Source: Vibrio proteolyticus NBRC 13287 | Lineage (GTDB): Bacteria; Pseudomonadota; Gammaproteobacteria; Enterobacterales; Vibrionaceae | Length of the DNA: 64,000 nucleotides | Direction of reading: 5' to 3' | Assembly: GCF_000467125.1 (NCBI RefSeq) | Contig: NZ_BATJ01000009.1 | Span: forward strand, 124,001 to 188,000 | In this document: piece after piece, positions 9,467 to 18,815 of the stretch | How positions within the stretch are numbered: the first letter of the stretch is position 1 | Layout of the letters: each line of letters opens with the position of its first letter | Notes under the pieces: generated by a model | Database searches by the model: none | Seen by the model: the letters and a program-made list of their open reading frames with translations, nothing else | What the model was told of the DNA's origin: nothing | Program-made: the position numbers and the translations under genes

Positions 9467-9543
9467 CGCAACATTTCTCCATTGATAACACTAGGTTTTA
9501 ACGTCATTATACTCCCATAACGCGTGATAAATGGACAACGTCT

Positions 9544-10629
9544 GTGTCAGAAAAAGTGAAAATAACCTCCAGCCACTGGGTGTTGGTCGTCGCCCTGGTG
9601 GCCGCCGGAATCGCCTGTTACCTGCTGGTAGAACCTTATATCAACTCGATTGTAATGGCGTTCATCATTTCGATGCTGATGATACCAATCCACAACGGAC
9701 TGGAAGCCAGAATGCCGAATCACCGTAACATCGCGGCTTTGATCTCCTGTGTGATCCTCACCTTTATCATCGTCATCCCGCTGCTGTTTGTGTTTGCCGC
9801 CATCGTGCAGCAAGGCTCGCTGTTTTCACAAAACCTTTACGCCTGGGTCACCGGCGGCGGAATCCAGGAGATCTTTCAACACCCCTGGGTGGTGAAAGGA
9901 TTATCAGTCATCAACAATTACCTGCCATTTGATGCCATCAAACCTCAGGAAATTGCCCAGAAAGCCGCCCAACTGGCCACATCCCTCGGCACCAATCTGG
10001 TCGGGATCAGCGCCAAAATACTCGGCGACGCCACTAACTTCCTGATGAACTTTTTCCTGATGCTGTTTGTGCTGTTCTTTCTGCTGCGTGATCGCGAGCA
10101 TATCATCAGCTCCATTCGTCATATCCTGCCGCTGTCGCGTAGCCAGGAAGACAAACTGCTGGATGAGATAGAACAAGTGTCCAAGTCTGCAGTGATGGGC
10201 TCGTTTCTGACCGCCATCGCCCAAGGGCTGGCGGGTGGCATCGGCATGTGGCTGGCTGGTTTTCCGGGATTGTTCTGGGGCACCATGATGGGCTTCGCAT
10301 CGTTCATTCCGGTGGTCGGCACCGCGTTGATCTGGATACCGGCGACCGCGTACCTGTTTTTGACCGGGGACACAACCTGGGCTATCTTCCTGGCGGTGTG
10401 GAGCATTGCCATTGTCGGTTCAATCGACAACCTGCTGCGCCCGCTTTTGATGCAAGGCAGCGCCGGAATGAGCACCTTGCTGATTTTCTTCTCTCTGCTG
10501 GGCGGCATCCATCTGTTTGGGCTGATTGGCCTGATCTACGGTCCACTGATCTTCGCCATCACCATGGTGCTGTTTAACATCTATGATGAGGAGTTCAAAG
10601 ACTTCCTCGACCAACAGGACAACAGCTGA
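9544..10629 (+). CDS. AI-2E family (PerM/YdiK-type) membrane transporter
   Basis: A 361-aa inner-membrane protein with about eight predicted helices and the family layout: two N-terminal hairpins, an amphipathic region (about 120-150), a helix pair around [18 protein letters not shown], and the conserved C-terminal block [14 protein letters not shown]...[11 protein letters not shown]...[11 protein letters not shown]. Members of this family have been linked to autoinducer-2 export or to ion exchange; the substrate cannot be told from sequence. The start used is the GTG at 9544, since no ATG exists in frame nearby; the ribosome site is weak. The gene is followed by a strong terminator before rsmC. 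Confidence 0.88.
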   Translation: MSEKVKITSSHWVLVVALVAAGIACYLLVEPYINSIVMAFIISMLMIPIHNGLEARMPNHRNIAALISCVILTFIIVIPLLFVFAAIVQQGSLFSQNLYAWVTGGGIQEIFQHPWVVKGLSVINNYLPFDAIKPQEIAQKAAQLATSLGTNLVGISAKILGDATNFLMNFFLMLFVLFFLLRDREHIISSIRHILPLSRSQEDKLLDEIEQVSKSAVMGSFLTAIAQGLAGGIGMWLAGFPGLFWGTMMGFASFIPVVGTALIWIPATAYLFLTGDTTWAIFLAVWSIAIVGSIDNLLRPLLMQGSAGMSTLLIFFSLLGGIHLFGLIGLIYGPLIFAITMVLFNIYDEEFKDFLDQQDNS

Positions 10630-10647
10630 GTCATACGACTTCAAGCC

Positions 10648-10684
10648 GACGGCAGATTGTGAGAGAATCTGCCGTCATTTTTTT
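10648..10684 (+). terminator. terminator after the AI-2E family gene
   Basis: A perfect 11-bp stem (gacggcagatt / aatctgccgtc) with a 7-nt loop is followed by ATTTTTTTT. The rsmC start codon lies only 12 nt beyond it, so rsmC must be expressed by read-through or from a promoter inside the upstream gene. Confidence 0.9.
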
Positions 10685-10696
10685 CCGGGATCATTC

Positions 10697-11719
10697 ATGT
10701 CAGCTTATATTGCCCCCAGCCAAATCGCCCAGCGACAACTGGCGTACTTCGAAGGTAAACACGTGTTGGTGGCCGGCGAAGTCGAAGATTTGTTTGCGCT
10801 GGAATTGCGTCAGCATTGCGCGTCGGTCAGTGTCTTTACCACCAACTATGGTTTTTATCGCCAAATCCGTGCCTACGAACAGCTCAACAGCTACTTTGGT
10901 GCTGAACTGACCGCAGAAACCGGAGCTGACATGATCCTGCTCTACTGGCCGAAAGCCAAAGCGGAGGCCGACTTTCTGCTGGCTATGCTGCTGGCCAAAC
11001 TGGGCCCGGAAACCGAAATCGTAGTGGTGGGAGAAAACCGCAGCGGCGTGAAAAGCATTGAAAAAATGTTCAAGCCCTATGGTCCAATCAACAAATATGA
11101 TTCTGCCCGGCGCTGCTCGTTTTACTGGGGTCAGTGCTTGGAGATGCCTGCCGCGTTTCAGCTAGACGCCTGGTTTAAAAGTTATCAGGTCCAATACCAG
11201 CAGCACTCCCTAACCATTCGTAGCCTGCCGGGTGTGTTCAGCCACGGTGAGTTTGATATTGGCAGTCAGCTGTTGCTGGATACTTTACCGTCCCTGAACG
11301 GCAAAGTACTTGATTTCGGTTGTGGTGCCGGTGTCCTCGGGGCCGTAATGGCCAAACTGAACCCGGACATTGAACTGGAAATGTGTGACATCAGTGCGTT
11401 GGCCGTGGCATCCAGTCAGGCCACACTCCAAGCCAACCAACTGGAAGGTCGTGTGTTTGCCTCCGACGTCTATTCGGATACGGCGCGTGATTACCGCTAT
11501 ATTGTCAGTAACCCCCCTTTTCATGCGGGGCTGGATACCAGTTACAGCGCGACCGAAACCCTGCTGGCCGATGCCCCTCAGCATCAGACCTCAAACGGCC
11601 AGCTCTATATTGTCGCCAATAGCTTCCTCAAATATCCGCCGCTCATTGAGCAGGCTTTCGGTAATTGCGAGACGCTAAATAAGACCACCAAGTTCGCGAT
11701 TTATCACGCACAAAAATAA
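10697..11719 (+). CDS. rsmC: 16S rRNA m2G1207 methyltransferase RsmC
   Basis: A 340-aa S-adenosylmethionine-dependent enzyme that methylates G1207 of 16S rRNA in the small subunit. It has a degenerate N-terminal methyltransferase-like domain and a catalytic C-terminal domain with the SAM loop [12 protein letters not shown] and the guanine-methylating signature NPPFHAG. The ATG at 10697 gives the usual [14 protein letters not shown] start; the frame is open further upstream but would run through the preceding terminator. The ribosome site is weak (GGGA 7 nt upstream). Confidence 0.95.
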   Translation: MSAYIAPSQIAQRQLAYFEGKHVLVAGEVEDLFALELRQHCASVSVFTTNYGFYRQIRAYEQLNSYFGAELTAETGADMILLYWPKAKAEADFLLAMLLAKLGPETEIVVVGENRSGVKSIEKMFKPYGPINKYDSARRCSFYWGQCLEMPAAFQLDAWFKSYQVQYQQHSLTIRSLPGVFSHGEFDIGSQLLLDTLPSLNGKVLDFGCGAGVLGAVMAKLNPDIELEMCDISALAVASSQATLQANQLEGRVFASDVYSDTARDYRYIVSNPPFHAGLDTSYSATETLLADAPQHQTSNGQLYIVANSFLKYPPLIEQAFGNCETLNKTTKFAIYHAQK

Positions 11720-11727
11720 CCATTCCA

Positions 11728-11758
11728 GCCCGGTTTCTCACCTGAAACCGGGCATTTT
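11728..11758 (+). terminator. terminator after rsmC
   Basis: A 10-bp perfect stem (gcccggtttc / gaaaccgggc) with a 6-nt loop is followed by a short ATTTTCG tail. The weak T run makes it less certain than the other terminators. Confidence 0.7.
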
Positions 11759-11915
11759 CGTCCCCGGAAGAGGAAAAACTGCGTTGGTGCACACGCTTTG
11801 AGGTGGACTTACTTGTCAAAGTAAAAAAACTCGTTAGTTTCGTCACTTTAGGTTTCTGTTTTTTCATTCAGCTTTGACGTGACTGACGTCTTCGCCTCAC
11901 CTATAAAAGTGACAT

Positions 11916-14900
11916 ATGTTCAGGTTGTATCGTAAACAAAGATTCAAACGCCTGCAAAATACCCTGATGCTGGCGTTTCTGGTGTTGAGCATCACGCCAC
12001 TCACCATCACCGCCCTGTTCTTTCTCCAATCGCACAGTAAAGATCTGCAGGAGCAGAGTACCTCTCACCTCCTCTCCGTCCGGGACAGCAAACAACAGCA
12101 GGTCATTGATTATCTCAATGCCAAAGAATCGGAAGTGATGGGCTTCGTTCGCTCTGAACTGGCGTACGCCAGTGGCGGGCGTTTCTACGGTTTGGTCAAT
12201 GCGTTCCAGAACCTGGGCATAGATATTGAGCAAGCGCGTCAACACGCCCAGCAACGTTACATTCCCGGCTCAGGCGATCAGGTTCAGACCTCCATTTTGC
12301 CACAATCGAGTAACTTTAACGGCAGCGAGCGCTATCGCCTGCTGCACAAACGCTACCACTGGGCCTATCTGGAACTGCTCAAGCGTTCAGACTTCGATGA
12401 TATTTTGCTGGTCGATCGCGATGGCAACGTCACCTATTCCATCTACAAATATGGCTATTACGGCACGAACCTGCTCAGCGGTGTTTTTAAGGATGACAAT
12501 CTCGGCCAGACATTTCACCAATTGCAAGAACTGGTGAGTGAAAAGCGCAAGAATAACGAAGATTTTACGCCGGTGGTGTTCTCTGACTTCTCTGCTCGTG
12601 ACGGTCAGCCAGTGGCCTGGCTGGGCGCCCCGATTATTCAACAGGGCTATCTGCACAGCTACGCTCTGTTCCGTTTGCCAAGTAACGGTATCACCAAGCT
12701 GATCGCCGACAAACCGAACAACGACATGCGTACGCTGTTGGTCGGTGATGACCACATCAGCCGCACGCTGGCGTATCAGCAGGATGAAGTTAATAAGAGT
12801 GTCGAAGTGATTGATCTGGCCTTGCGTGGTCAGTCCGCAGTCGGAACCTATACCAACACCGATGGCGAAAACGAAATCGCGGCTTACGCGCCGATTTCAA
12901 TCAAAGGGCTCAACTGGGCATTAGTGGTTGAAGTGCCTGAGAAAGTGGCGTTTGCCCGGGTCAACCAGTTGGAAACGGTGTTTGTGGTTGCGATGATGAG
13001 CGCCTTGCTGCTGGTGGTGGTTGCCTCACACTACCTGTCCAATTTCATTACTTCGCCACTGCTCAAACTGACCTGGGCTGCTGAAAAAGTCTCTGCCGGC
13101 GATCTGGACGTCACCATGATCAACACCGAACGCAAAGATGAAATTGGCCGGCTGGCAGTCAGTTTTGAACGCATGCAGCGCTCGATCCGCGACAAGATTC
13201 AATTGATCAAGAAGCAAAATCGCGAGCTGGAAGACAACCTGCACCTGATCAAAAAGCAGAACCATGAGTTGCAGTTGGCCAACAAACTGAAAGATGAGTT
13301 CCTTGCCACCACATCCCATGAATTGCGTACACCACTGCATGGCATGGTGGGTATCGCCGAAGCCTTGTCGTCCGGAGCCAATGGTCCCATCACGGCCGAT
13401 CATAAATACCAGCTCGATATTATCATCAGCAGTGGTCAGCGTCTGGCGAATCTGGTCGACGATTTGCTGGACTATCACAAAATGCGTTACGGCAGCCTGG
13501 ACATACACACGACCGCCGTCGATCTGGCCAGTTCTACCCGTTTGGTGCTGGAGTTGTCAGCCCATCTGCTGGGCAACAAGTCGATACGCATCATCAATCA
13601 GGTTCAAGACAGTCATATCTGGGTCAGCGCCGACCCGCAACGACTGGAACAAGTGTTGTATAACCTGGTCGGCAATGCCATCAAGTACACCAGCGAGGGC
13701 AAAATTGTTATCTCATCCAGCATTGTGGACGACAATGTTCGCGTTCAGGTGGTCGACACTGGCCAGGGCATACCGGCCGAACAGCTGGAACACATTTTCG
13801 AGCCGCTGATTCAGGCGGGCAATGACGCCAGTCGCTACCGACAAGGCGCAGGGCTGGGGCTGTCGATCAGTCGCCAGCTCATCGAACTGATGGATGGTGC
13901 TCTGTACGTCAGCAGCCAGCCGATGGTCGGCACGACGTTCAGCTTTACCCTGCCGCTGGCCTCGCCAGAACAAATCGCGGAGGTCAGCCACGCTGGCGCC
14001 GCACACTTTAAAGTACCGGACAATCCAGAGCTGGATTTGCCCGAGCCAGGTACTCTGCCGGAGAACCCGGATGGACCGTTGCTGTTGATCGCCGATGACG
14101 AACCGGTCAACGTCCGAGTGCTGGACAGCTTTCTGCGCCTGGAAGGCTACCGGGTACGCAGCGCCAAAGACGGTTACGAAGCACTGGATCTGATCGAGAA
14201 AGAAAAACCAGCGCTGTTGCTGCTCGACATCATGATGCCAGGACTGAGCGGTTACCAGGTGTGTGAGAAACTGCGTGAGCAATACGATCACGCAGCACTG
14301 CCCATCATCATGCTCACGGCACTGAATCAGGCCGACGATAAACTGCGCGGCTTTGACGCCGGTGCCAACGACTATCTGTCGAAACCGTTCAATAAACAGG
14401 AGCTGGCGGCACGGATAGACGCGCACCTGACCGCCAGTAAAGCGGAAATGCGCCGGGTTGAAAACGGTTTGTTGCAACAAGAGCTGAAAAAACGGGCAAT
14501 GGTCGAAGCCAGCCTACTGGAAACACAGGGCCGCTTGCTGGAGCAGCTTGAGTCGGCGCCGGAAGCCATCATTTGCGTACGCGAAGACGGTAAGATCCGT
14601 TTTGCCAACGACGCCGCCGCCAAGCTGTTTAAACGCACTCAGGAACAGCTCAAACGCTCCCAAAGTGACGAACTGCTGGCCCCCAAATACACCGAGATCG
14701 CTCAGGATCATTACTGCGGCACCATCGATATTTACGTGGAAGACGTCCGTCAACATGTCTCGGCTGACATTCTGCGCTTACCGGAAGCCTCTGGCCTCAA
14801 ATACATTTACATCTTTAACGTCGGCGGCGGTGTCAACATCGCGCGGATCCACAATCTGGAGACCGCCATAGAAGCACTCTCAAGCTACGCGTTTGAAGGT

Positions 14901-15299
14901 GACCGAGCCAAGCTACAGCAACTGAAAGAGCTGGGTGGCGAGTTCACCCGCCTGGCCGATAAAGTTTCCGGAGAGAATCTGTCCAAGCAGGAAATCATGC
15001 GTGAAATCCTGGTCGATGCCATGACCTGTGCACTGGATTACTGGGAACGAGTGACCGGTGAAAACAAATTCGCCTTTGCTGAGCAAAGTGGGCTCTGGCG
15101 TGTGTATCTGGACCGCTCAACCCTTCAAACCCGGACGTTAGACAAATACCTGCGGATTGAAACATTGCCGAAAACACCGCGCTGGCGCACGGTACTCAGC
15201 TCACTGGATTACATTCTGGAGCACTGTCAGGAACAAAGCCCGGATCGCAGCCACATCGAAACCTTACGTGACCGGCTCCAGCACCTGCTGTCCAGCTAA
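11916..15299 (+). CDS. chiS: chitin catabolic hybrid sensor kinase ChiS
   Basis: A 1127-aa hybrid regulator of chitin use. In order: TM1 (about residues 18-38), a periplasmic sensor domain (about 40-345), TM2 (about 346-368), HAMP, HisKA with phospho-acceptor His468 in TTSHELRTPLHG, HATPase_c (NAIKYTSEG, DTGQGIP, GAGLGLSI), a receiver domain with Asp771 in LLDIMMPGLSG, a PAS-like segment (about 870-970), and a C-terminal tail with a Fis-like helix-turn-helix ending LRDRLQHLLSS. In V. cholerae the equivalents are His469 and Asp772; CBP holds ChiS inactive until it binds chitin oligosaccharide, and ChiS itself binds the chb promoter. It sits immediately upstream of CBP, supporting the same circuit here. 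It has its own terminator, so it is not co-transcribed with the operon. Confidence 0.95.
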   Translation: MFRLYRKQRFKRLQNTLMLAFLVLSITPLTITALFFLQSHSKDLQEQSTSHLLSVRDSKQQQVIDYLNAKESEVMGFVRSELAYASGGRFYGLVNAFQNLGIDIEQARQHAQQRYIPGSGDQVQTSILPQSSNFNGSERYRLLHKRYHWAYLELLKRSDFDDILLVDRDGNVTYSIYKYGYYGTNLLSGVFKDDNLGQTFHQLQELVSEKRKNNEDFTPVVFSDFSARDGQPVAWLGAPIIQQGYLHSYALFRLPSNGITKLIADKPNNDMRTLLVGDDHISRTLAYQQDEVNKSVEVIDLALRGQSAVGTYTNTDGENEIAAYAPISIKGLNWALVVEVPEKVAFARVNQLETVFVVAMMSALLLVVVASHYLSNFITSPLLKLTWAAEKVSAGDLDVTMINTERKDEIGRLAVSFERMQRSIRDKIQLIKKQNRELEDNLHLIKKQNHELQLANKLKDEFLATTSHELRTPLHGMVGIAEALSSGANGPITADHKYQLDIIISSGQRLANLVDDLLDYHKMRYGSLDIHTTAVDLASSTRLVLELSAHLLGNKSIRIINQVQDSHIWVSADPQRLEQVLYNLVGNAIKYTSEGKIVISSSIVDDNVRVQVVDTGQGIPAEQLEHIFEPLIQAGNDASRYRQGAGLGLSISRQLIELMDGALYVSSQPMVGTTFSFTLPLASPEQIAEVSHAGAAHFKVPDNPELDLPEPGTLPENPDGPLLLIADDEPVNVRVLDSFLRLEGYRVRSAKDGYEALDLIEKEKPALLLLDIMMPGLSGYQVCEKLREQYDHAALPIIMLTALNQADDKLRGFDAGANDYLSKPFNKQELAARIDAHLTASKAEMRRVENGLLQQELKKRAMVEASLLETQGRLLEQLESAPEAIICVREDGKIRFANDAAAKLFKRTQEQLKRSQSDELLAPKYTEIAQDHYCGTIDIYVEDVRQHVSADILRLPEASGLKYIYIFNVGGGVNIARIHNLETAIEALSSYAFEGDRAKLQQLKELGGEFTRLADKVSGENLSKQEIMREILVDAMTCALDYWERVTGENKFAFAEQSGLWRVYLDRSTLQTRTLDKYLRIETLPKTPRWRTVLSSLDYILEHCQEQSPDRSHIETLRDRLQHLLSS

Positions 15300-15312
15300 G
15301 CCCTCAATCTCT

Positions 15313-15340
15313 AGCCCGCCGACATGGCGGGCTTTCTTTG
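15313..15340 (+). terminator. terminator after chiS
   Basis: The 8-bp stem agcccgcc / ggcgggct with a 5-nt loop is followed by TTCTTTG. Confidence 0.82.
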
Positions 15341-15592
15341 TCCCAGACGACGCCTGACCATCGCCATCCACCTTAGCAAAACTGTGACTAAAACCTGCTG
15401 CCGCTATTATTTCTCATCACAAATAAACACCTCGATATCCGGTTGTTCAACGCGCTACGGACACGCTAAAATCGACAACACGCACTTAATTTCACCGCAG
15501 CTCGAAACCTTTGCCGGATATTGCGAAGCGAATCACAACAGAACGGCAGATTTAATTTCCTAACGTAAATTAACACCTTTTGAGGCCAGTGA

Positions 15593-15604
15593 GTGAGATC
15601 TCAT
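15593..15604. promoter_or_regulatory. SlmA-like binding site upstream of the chitin operon
   Basis: GTGAGATCTCAT matches the SlmA palindrome GTGAG-NN-CTCAC at 9 of 10 fixed positions and contains the perfect 10-bp palindrome TGAGATCTCA. In V. cholerae SlmA activates the chb promoter together with ChiS, so a SlmA site upstream of this operon is expected. Confidence 0.5.
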
Positions 15605-15713
15605 TAATAGACAAGCTAATACAAACCATTGATATAAGACAAAAACAATGTAAGTAAACACTAACTTACCACAAGACTATATCAAAGAGTTGCGACTGAG
15701 TTCAAAGACAAAA

Positions 15714-15735
15714 TTTGGTGATATTTTATACCAAA
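15714..15735. repeat. inverted repeat TTTGGT-N10-ACCAAA, possible operator
   Basis: Perfect 6-bp arms at 15714-15719 and 15730-15735 are separated by an AT-only stretch after one G. The centre-to-centre arm distance (16 bp) is near 1.5 helical turns. It could be a ChiS site, a NagC-like operator, or part of the leader RNA; the sequence does not decide. Confidence 0.4.
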
Positions 15736-15742
15736 CGGCACT

Positions 15743-15790
15743 GTTTTAACGTTTTCGACGGGTCAACGCCATGTTTTAACGGTTTTAACG
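15743..15790 (+). repeat. three direct copies of GTTTTAACG
   Basis: Exact 9-mers lie at 15743-15751, 15773-15781 and 15782-15790. A degenerate copy (GTTTTCGACG) overlaps the first, at 15751-15760. The last two are in tandem. Binding site for a regulator or an RNA feature are both possible. Confidence 0.5.
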
Positions 15791-15975
15791 GGAAAGGAAA
15801 TTGATAATTTTCTTGTCAGGGTGTTTTCTTACTCTCAGCCAAGGCCTACAGGCCACTCATGCTGATGTTCTCCTCCGGAATGTCGGCGCCCAATGAGGTA
15901 GGTTTTGCAGAATGGCCATCGTGGGATGGCGTTCGAATCCAACAGTGAAATGAAAGCAAATAGTAAGGAACAGCT

Positions 15976-17658
15976 ATGCTTGCCAATATTAAAAAAACAG
16001 CACTCGCCACCGCGATTATTGCGACGGCAACCACGGGCTTTGCCTCGGTCGCCAACGCAGCGGAGCGCAGTGAACTGACAATTCACCCGAAAGAGTTTAC
16101 GACGTTTGTCCGTAACTTTAACCCGTATTTAGGTGCAACCAACTTGCACACCACAACCGACTTTCTTTACGAACCTCTGGTGGTGTTCAATGAAATGCAC
16201 GGCAATACCCCGGTTTTCCGTTTGGCGGAAAACTTTAAGATGGCCGACGATCTGAAAAGCGTGACGTTTGATATTCGTAAAGGCGTACAATGGTCTGACG
16301 GCAAACCGTTCAGCGCGGATGACGTGGTGTTCTCATTCAACCTGGTGAAAGAGAAACCTGAGTTGGATCAGAGCGGCATTAACTCCTGGGTCGCCAGCGT
16401 AGAAAAAGTGAATGACTATCAGGTGAAATTCACCCTGACTGAAGCCAACTCCAATGTTCCTTACGAAATATCGAAGGTACCGGTTGTGCCGCAGCACATC
16501 TGGAAAGACGTGAAAGATCCGGCCACATTCACCAATGAAAATCCGGTCGGTTCAGGCCCGTTCACAGAAATCGACACCTTCACTTCGCAACTGTACATTC
16601 AGTGCCGCAACCCACACTACTGGGACAACGATAACCTGGAAGTCGACTGTCTGCGCGTCCCTCAGATTGCCAACAATGACCAGTTTCTGGGTAAAGTCGT
16701 CAACAGTGAGCTGGACTGGACCTCGTCGTTCATCCCGGATATCGACCGCACCTACGCAGCAGCCAGCCCGAATCACCACTACTGGTATCCGCCATCAGGC
16801 ACTCAGGCCTTCATGGTCAACTTTAAAGACCCGGATCCTGCCAAACGCGAAGCGCTGACTAACGTAGATTTCCGTCGTGCTTTCTCAATGGCATTGGATC
16901 GTCAGACCATCATCGATATTGCGTTCTACGGCGGCGGTACGGTGAACGACTTTGCATCAGGGTTGGGTTACGCGTTCGAAAGCTGGTCGAACGAAGCCGT
17001 CCACACCAAGTTCAAGAAATTTAACTCCTACGATCCACAAGGTTCGAAGAAGCTGCTTAGCCAAGCAGGCTTCAAAGACACCAATGGTGACGGTTTTGTC
17101 GAAACACCATCGGGCAAATCGTTCGAGTTACTGATTCAGTCGCCAAACGGCTGGACGGACTTCAATAACACCGTTCAACTGGCAGTGGAGCAACTGGCTG
17201 AAGTCGGCATCAAAGCCAAAGCGCGTACACCAGACTTCTCGGTGTACAACCAGGCGATGCTGGAAGGCACCTATGACGTAGCGTACACCAACTATTTCCA
17301 CGGTGCAGACCCGTACACTTACTGGAACAGTGCGTACAACTCCGCACTGCAGCAAGGTGACGGTATGCCTCGCTTCGCGATGCACTTCTACAAAAACGAC
17401 AAGCTGGATGGTCTGCTGAACAGTTTCTACAAAACAGCCGATAAGAACAAACAGCTGGATATCGCCCACGGCATTCAAGACATCATCGCGAATGACCAGG
17501 TGACCATTCCTGTGATGTCTGGGGCATATATGTATCAGTACAACACCACCCGTTTCACCGGCTGGTGGAACGAGGAAAATCCGAAGGGCCGTCCAAACAT
17601 CTGGGCTGGTATCCCTGAGCGTCTGCTGCACGTACTGGATCTGAAACCAGTCAAATAA
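15976..17658 (+). CDS. cbp: periplasmic chitin oligosaccharide binding protein CBP
   Basis: A 560-aa family 5 solute-binding protein (Dpp/Opp type) that captures (GlcNAc)n in the periplasm. The signal peptide is clear: basic MLANIKK, hydrophobic core, and probable cleavage after SVANA before AERSE. The family motif of the mature protein is visible around LRKGVQWSDGKPFSADDVVFSF (as DIRKGVQWSDG). The ATG has AAGGA 7 nt upstream. It is first in the operon and next to chiS, matching V. cholerae VC0620, which both feeds the ABC importer and represses ChiS when unliganded. A GC-rich hairpin follows the gene. Confidence 0.94.
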   Translation: MLANIKKTALATAIIATATTGFASVANAAERSELTIHPKEFTTFVRNFNPYLGATNLHTTTDFLYEPLVVFNEMHGNTPVFRLAENFKMADDLKSVTFDIRKGVQWSDGKPFSADDVVFSFNLVKEKPELDQSGINSWVASVEKVNDYQVKFTLTEANSNVPYEISKVPVVPQHIWKDVKDPATFTNENPVGSGPFTEIDTFTSQLYIQCRNPHYWDNDNLEVDCLRVPQIANNDQFLGKVVNSELDWTSSFIPDIDRTYAAASPNHHYWYPPSGTQAFMVNFKDPDPAKREALTNVDFRRAFSMALDRQTIIDIAFYGGGTVNDFASGLGYAFESWSNEAVHTKFKKFNSYDPQGSKKLLSQAGFKDTNGDGFVETPSGKSFELLIQSPNGWTDFNNTVQLAVEQLAEVGIKAKARTPDFSVYNQAMLEGTYDVAYTNYFHGADPYTYWNSAYNSALQQGDGMPRFAMHFYKNDKLDGLLNSFYKTADKNKQLDIAHGIQDIIANDQVTIPVMSGAYMYQYNTTRFTGWWNEENPKGRPNIWAGIPERLLHVLDLKPVK

Positions 17659-17674
17659 CCAGACGTCAGTCTAT

Positions 17675-17696
17675 GCGGCGTGCATCCGTACGCCGC
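17675..17696 (+). other. intercistronic hairpin after CBP
   Basis: The stem gcggcgt / acgccgc has an 8-nt loop and no T run. It probably protects the CBP 3' end or partly attenuates transcription, giving more binding protein than permease. This role is inferred from ABC operons in general. Confidence 0.55.
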
Positions 17697-17826
17697 CTAT
17701 AAAAATCCCCAACACAGGCAGTAAGTTAGTGGCGCCCGTCGTCAGGGGATTGTTCGCTCTGAATTTCGCTGGGAGCGACCTGAAACCAGAAGCAGGGAAA
17801 CTATCTGGGTGAGTAAGGTGTGAGTT

Positions 17827-18813
17827 ATGGGTTACTTTTTAAGACGTTTGTCGTTCTATACCATTGCGCTGCTGGTCGCAGCGACATTGAATTTTATTAT
17901 TCCGCGGGCCATGCCCGGAGATCCGGTGACCATGATGTTTGCCAACGCATCAGTCCAGGTGACGCCGGAGCGCATCGAAGCGATGAAACAACTACTGGGC
18001 TTCGTCGATGGTCCAATTTGGATGCAATATTTTGCCTACATGCAAAACATTCTCAGCTGGGAGCTGGGAACTTCCATTCAATTCTATCCGCTGTCTGTGA
18101 ATACGCTGCTCGGCGGCGCGTTCGGCTGGTCACTGTTTTTGGCCGGGACGGCGGTGGTGCTGTCGTTCTCCATTGGTTCCATACTCGGTATTTTCGCCGC
18201 CTGGAAACGCGGCAGTAAATACGATGCGTTTGTCACGCCGGGGATGTTAATTCTACAAGCGGTTCCTCAGGTGGTGATCGCCATGCTGGCCATGTTTATC
18301 TTCGCCATCGGCCTGAAATGGTTTCCGACCGGCTACGCTTACACCGCCGGCACAACGCCAGACTGGACAGACTGGGCATTCATCAAAGACGTCACGTACC
18401 ACGCCGTGTTGCCTTTGTTCTGTGCGGCCATCGTGCAAATTGGTGGCTTCCTGGTCAACATGCGCAACAACATGATCAACCTGCTGGCCGAAGACTACAT
18501 CACCATGGCGAAAGGCAAAGGCCTGAGCGAAAACCGCGTGGTGTTCAACTACGCAGCGCGTAATGCCCTGCTACCTAGTGTCACCGCTCTGTCGATGTCA
18601 CTCGGGATGGCGATTGGCGGTCAATTGATCATCGAAATCATCTTTAACTACCCGGGCCTTGGTTCGGTGCTGTTCAACGCCATCAACGCGCGTGACTATC
18701 AGGTACTGCAGGGACAACTGCTGATCATGACCCTGTTTATGCTGTTCTTTAACCTGGTGGCCGACATGCTGTATGTCGTGCTCGACCCACGCCTGCGCAA
18801 AGGAGGCAAGTAA
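17827..18813 (+). CDS. chitin oligosaccharide ABC transporter permease 1 (DppB type)
   Basis: A 328-aa inner-membrane permease with about six helices, starting MGYFLRRLSFYTIALLVAATLNFIIPRAMPGDP-like (N-terminal arginines, then the first helix and the conserved PGDP). The EAA loop that contacts the ATPases is at about residues 219-240 (AEDYITMAKGKGLSENRVV). The large first extracytoplasmic loop is typical of DppB/OppB. It has a GTAAGG-type ribosome site and is followed 2 nt later by permease 2. Substrate is inferred from CBP and the downstream glycosidases. Confidence 0.9.
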   Translation: MGYFLRRLSFYTIALLVAATLNFIIPRAMPGDPVTMMFANASVQVTPERIEAMKQLLGFVDGPIWMQYFAYMQNILSWELGTSIQFYPLSVNTLLGGAFGWSLFLAGTAVVLSFSIGSILGIFAAWKRGSKYDAFVTPGMLILQAVPQVVIAMLAMFIFAIGLKWFPTGYAYTAGTTPDWTDWAFIKDVTYHAVLPLFCAAIVQIGGFLVNMRNNMINLLAEDYITMAKGKGLSENRVVFNYAARNALLPSVTALSMSLGMAIGGQLIIEIIFNYPGLGSVLFNAINARDYQVLQGQLLIMTLFMLFFNLVADMLYVVLDPRLRKGGK

Positions 18814-18815
18814 TC

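Larger units (their letters stand above)
15341..15975 (+). promoter_or_regulatory. control region of the chitin oligosaccharide operon
   Basis: About 630 bases without a convincing gene lie between chiS and CBP. The centre (about 15550-15800) is AT-rich. It holds a SlmA-like palindrome, a TTTGGT/ACCAAA inverted repeat and three copies of GTTTTAACG, listed separately. A possible promoter is TTGATA at 15629-15634 with a poor -10, as expected for an activated promoter; transcription from there would leave a 5' leader of roughly 310 nt. The last 140 bases contain a short GGCCT/AGGCC hairpin near 15843-15854. Short ORFs here lack ribosome sites and are not called. V. cholerae has an annotated hypothetical gene in this gap; none was seen here. 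Confidence 0.6.

Noticed and set aside
11870..11915. TTGACG plus TATAAA as a chiS promoter
   Set aside because: The spacing is 22 nt, too long for sigma-70, and leaves almost no leader.
15835..16086. 69- and 83-aa minus-strand ORFs before CBP
   Set aside because: They overlap the CBP signal peptide on the other strand and have atypical composition and no ribosome site.
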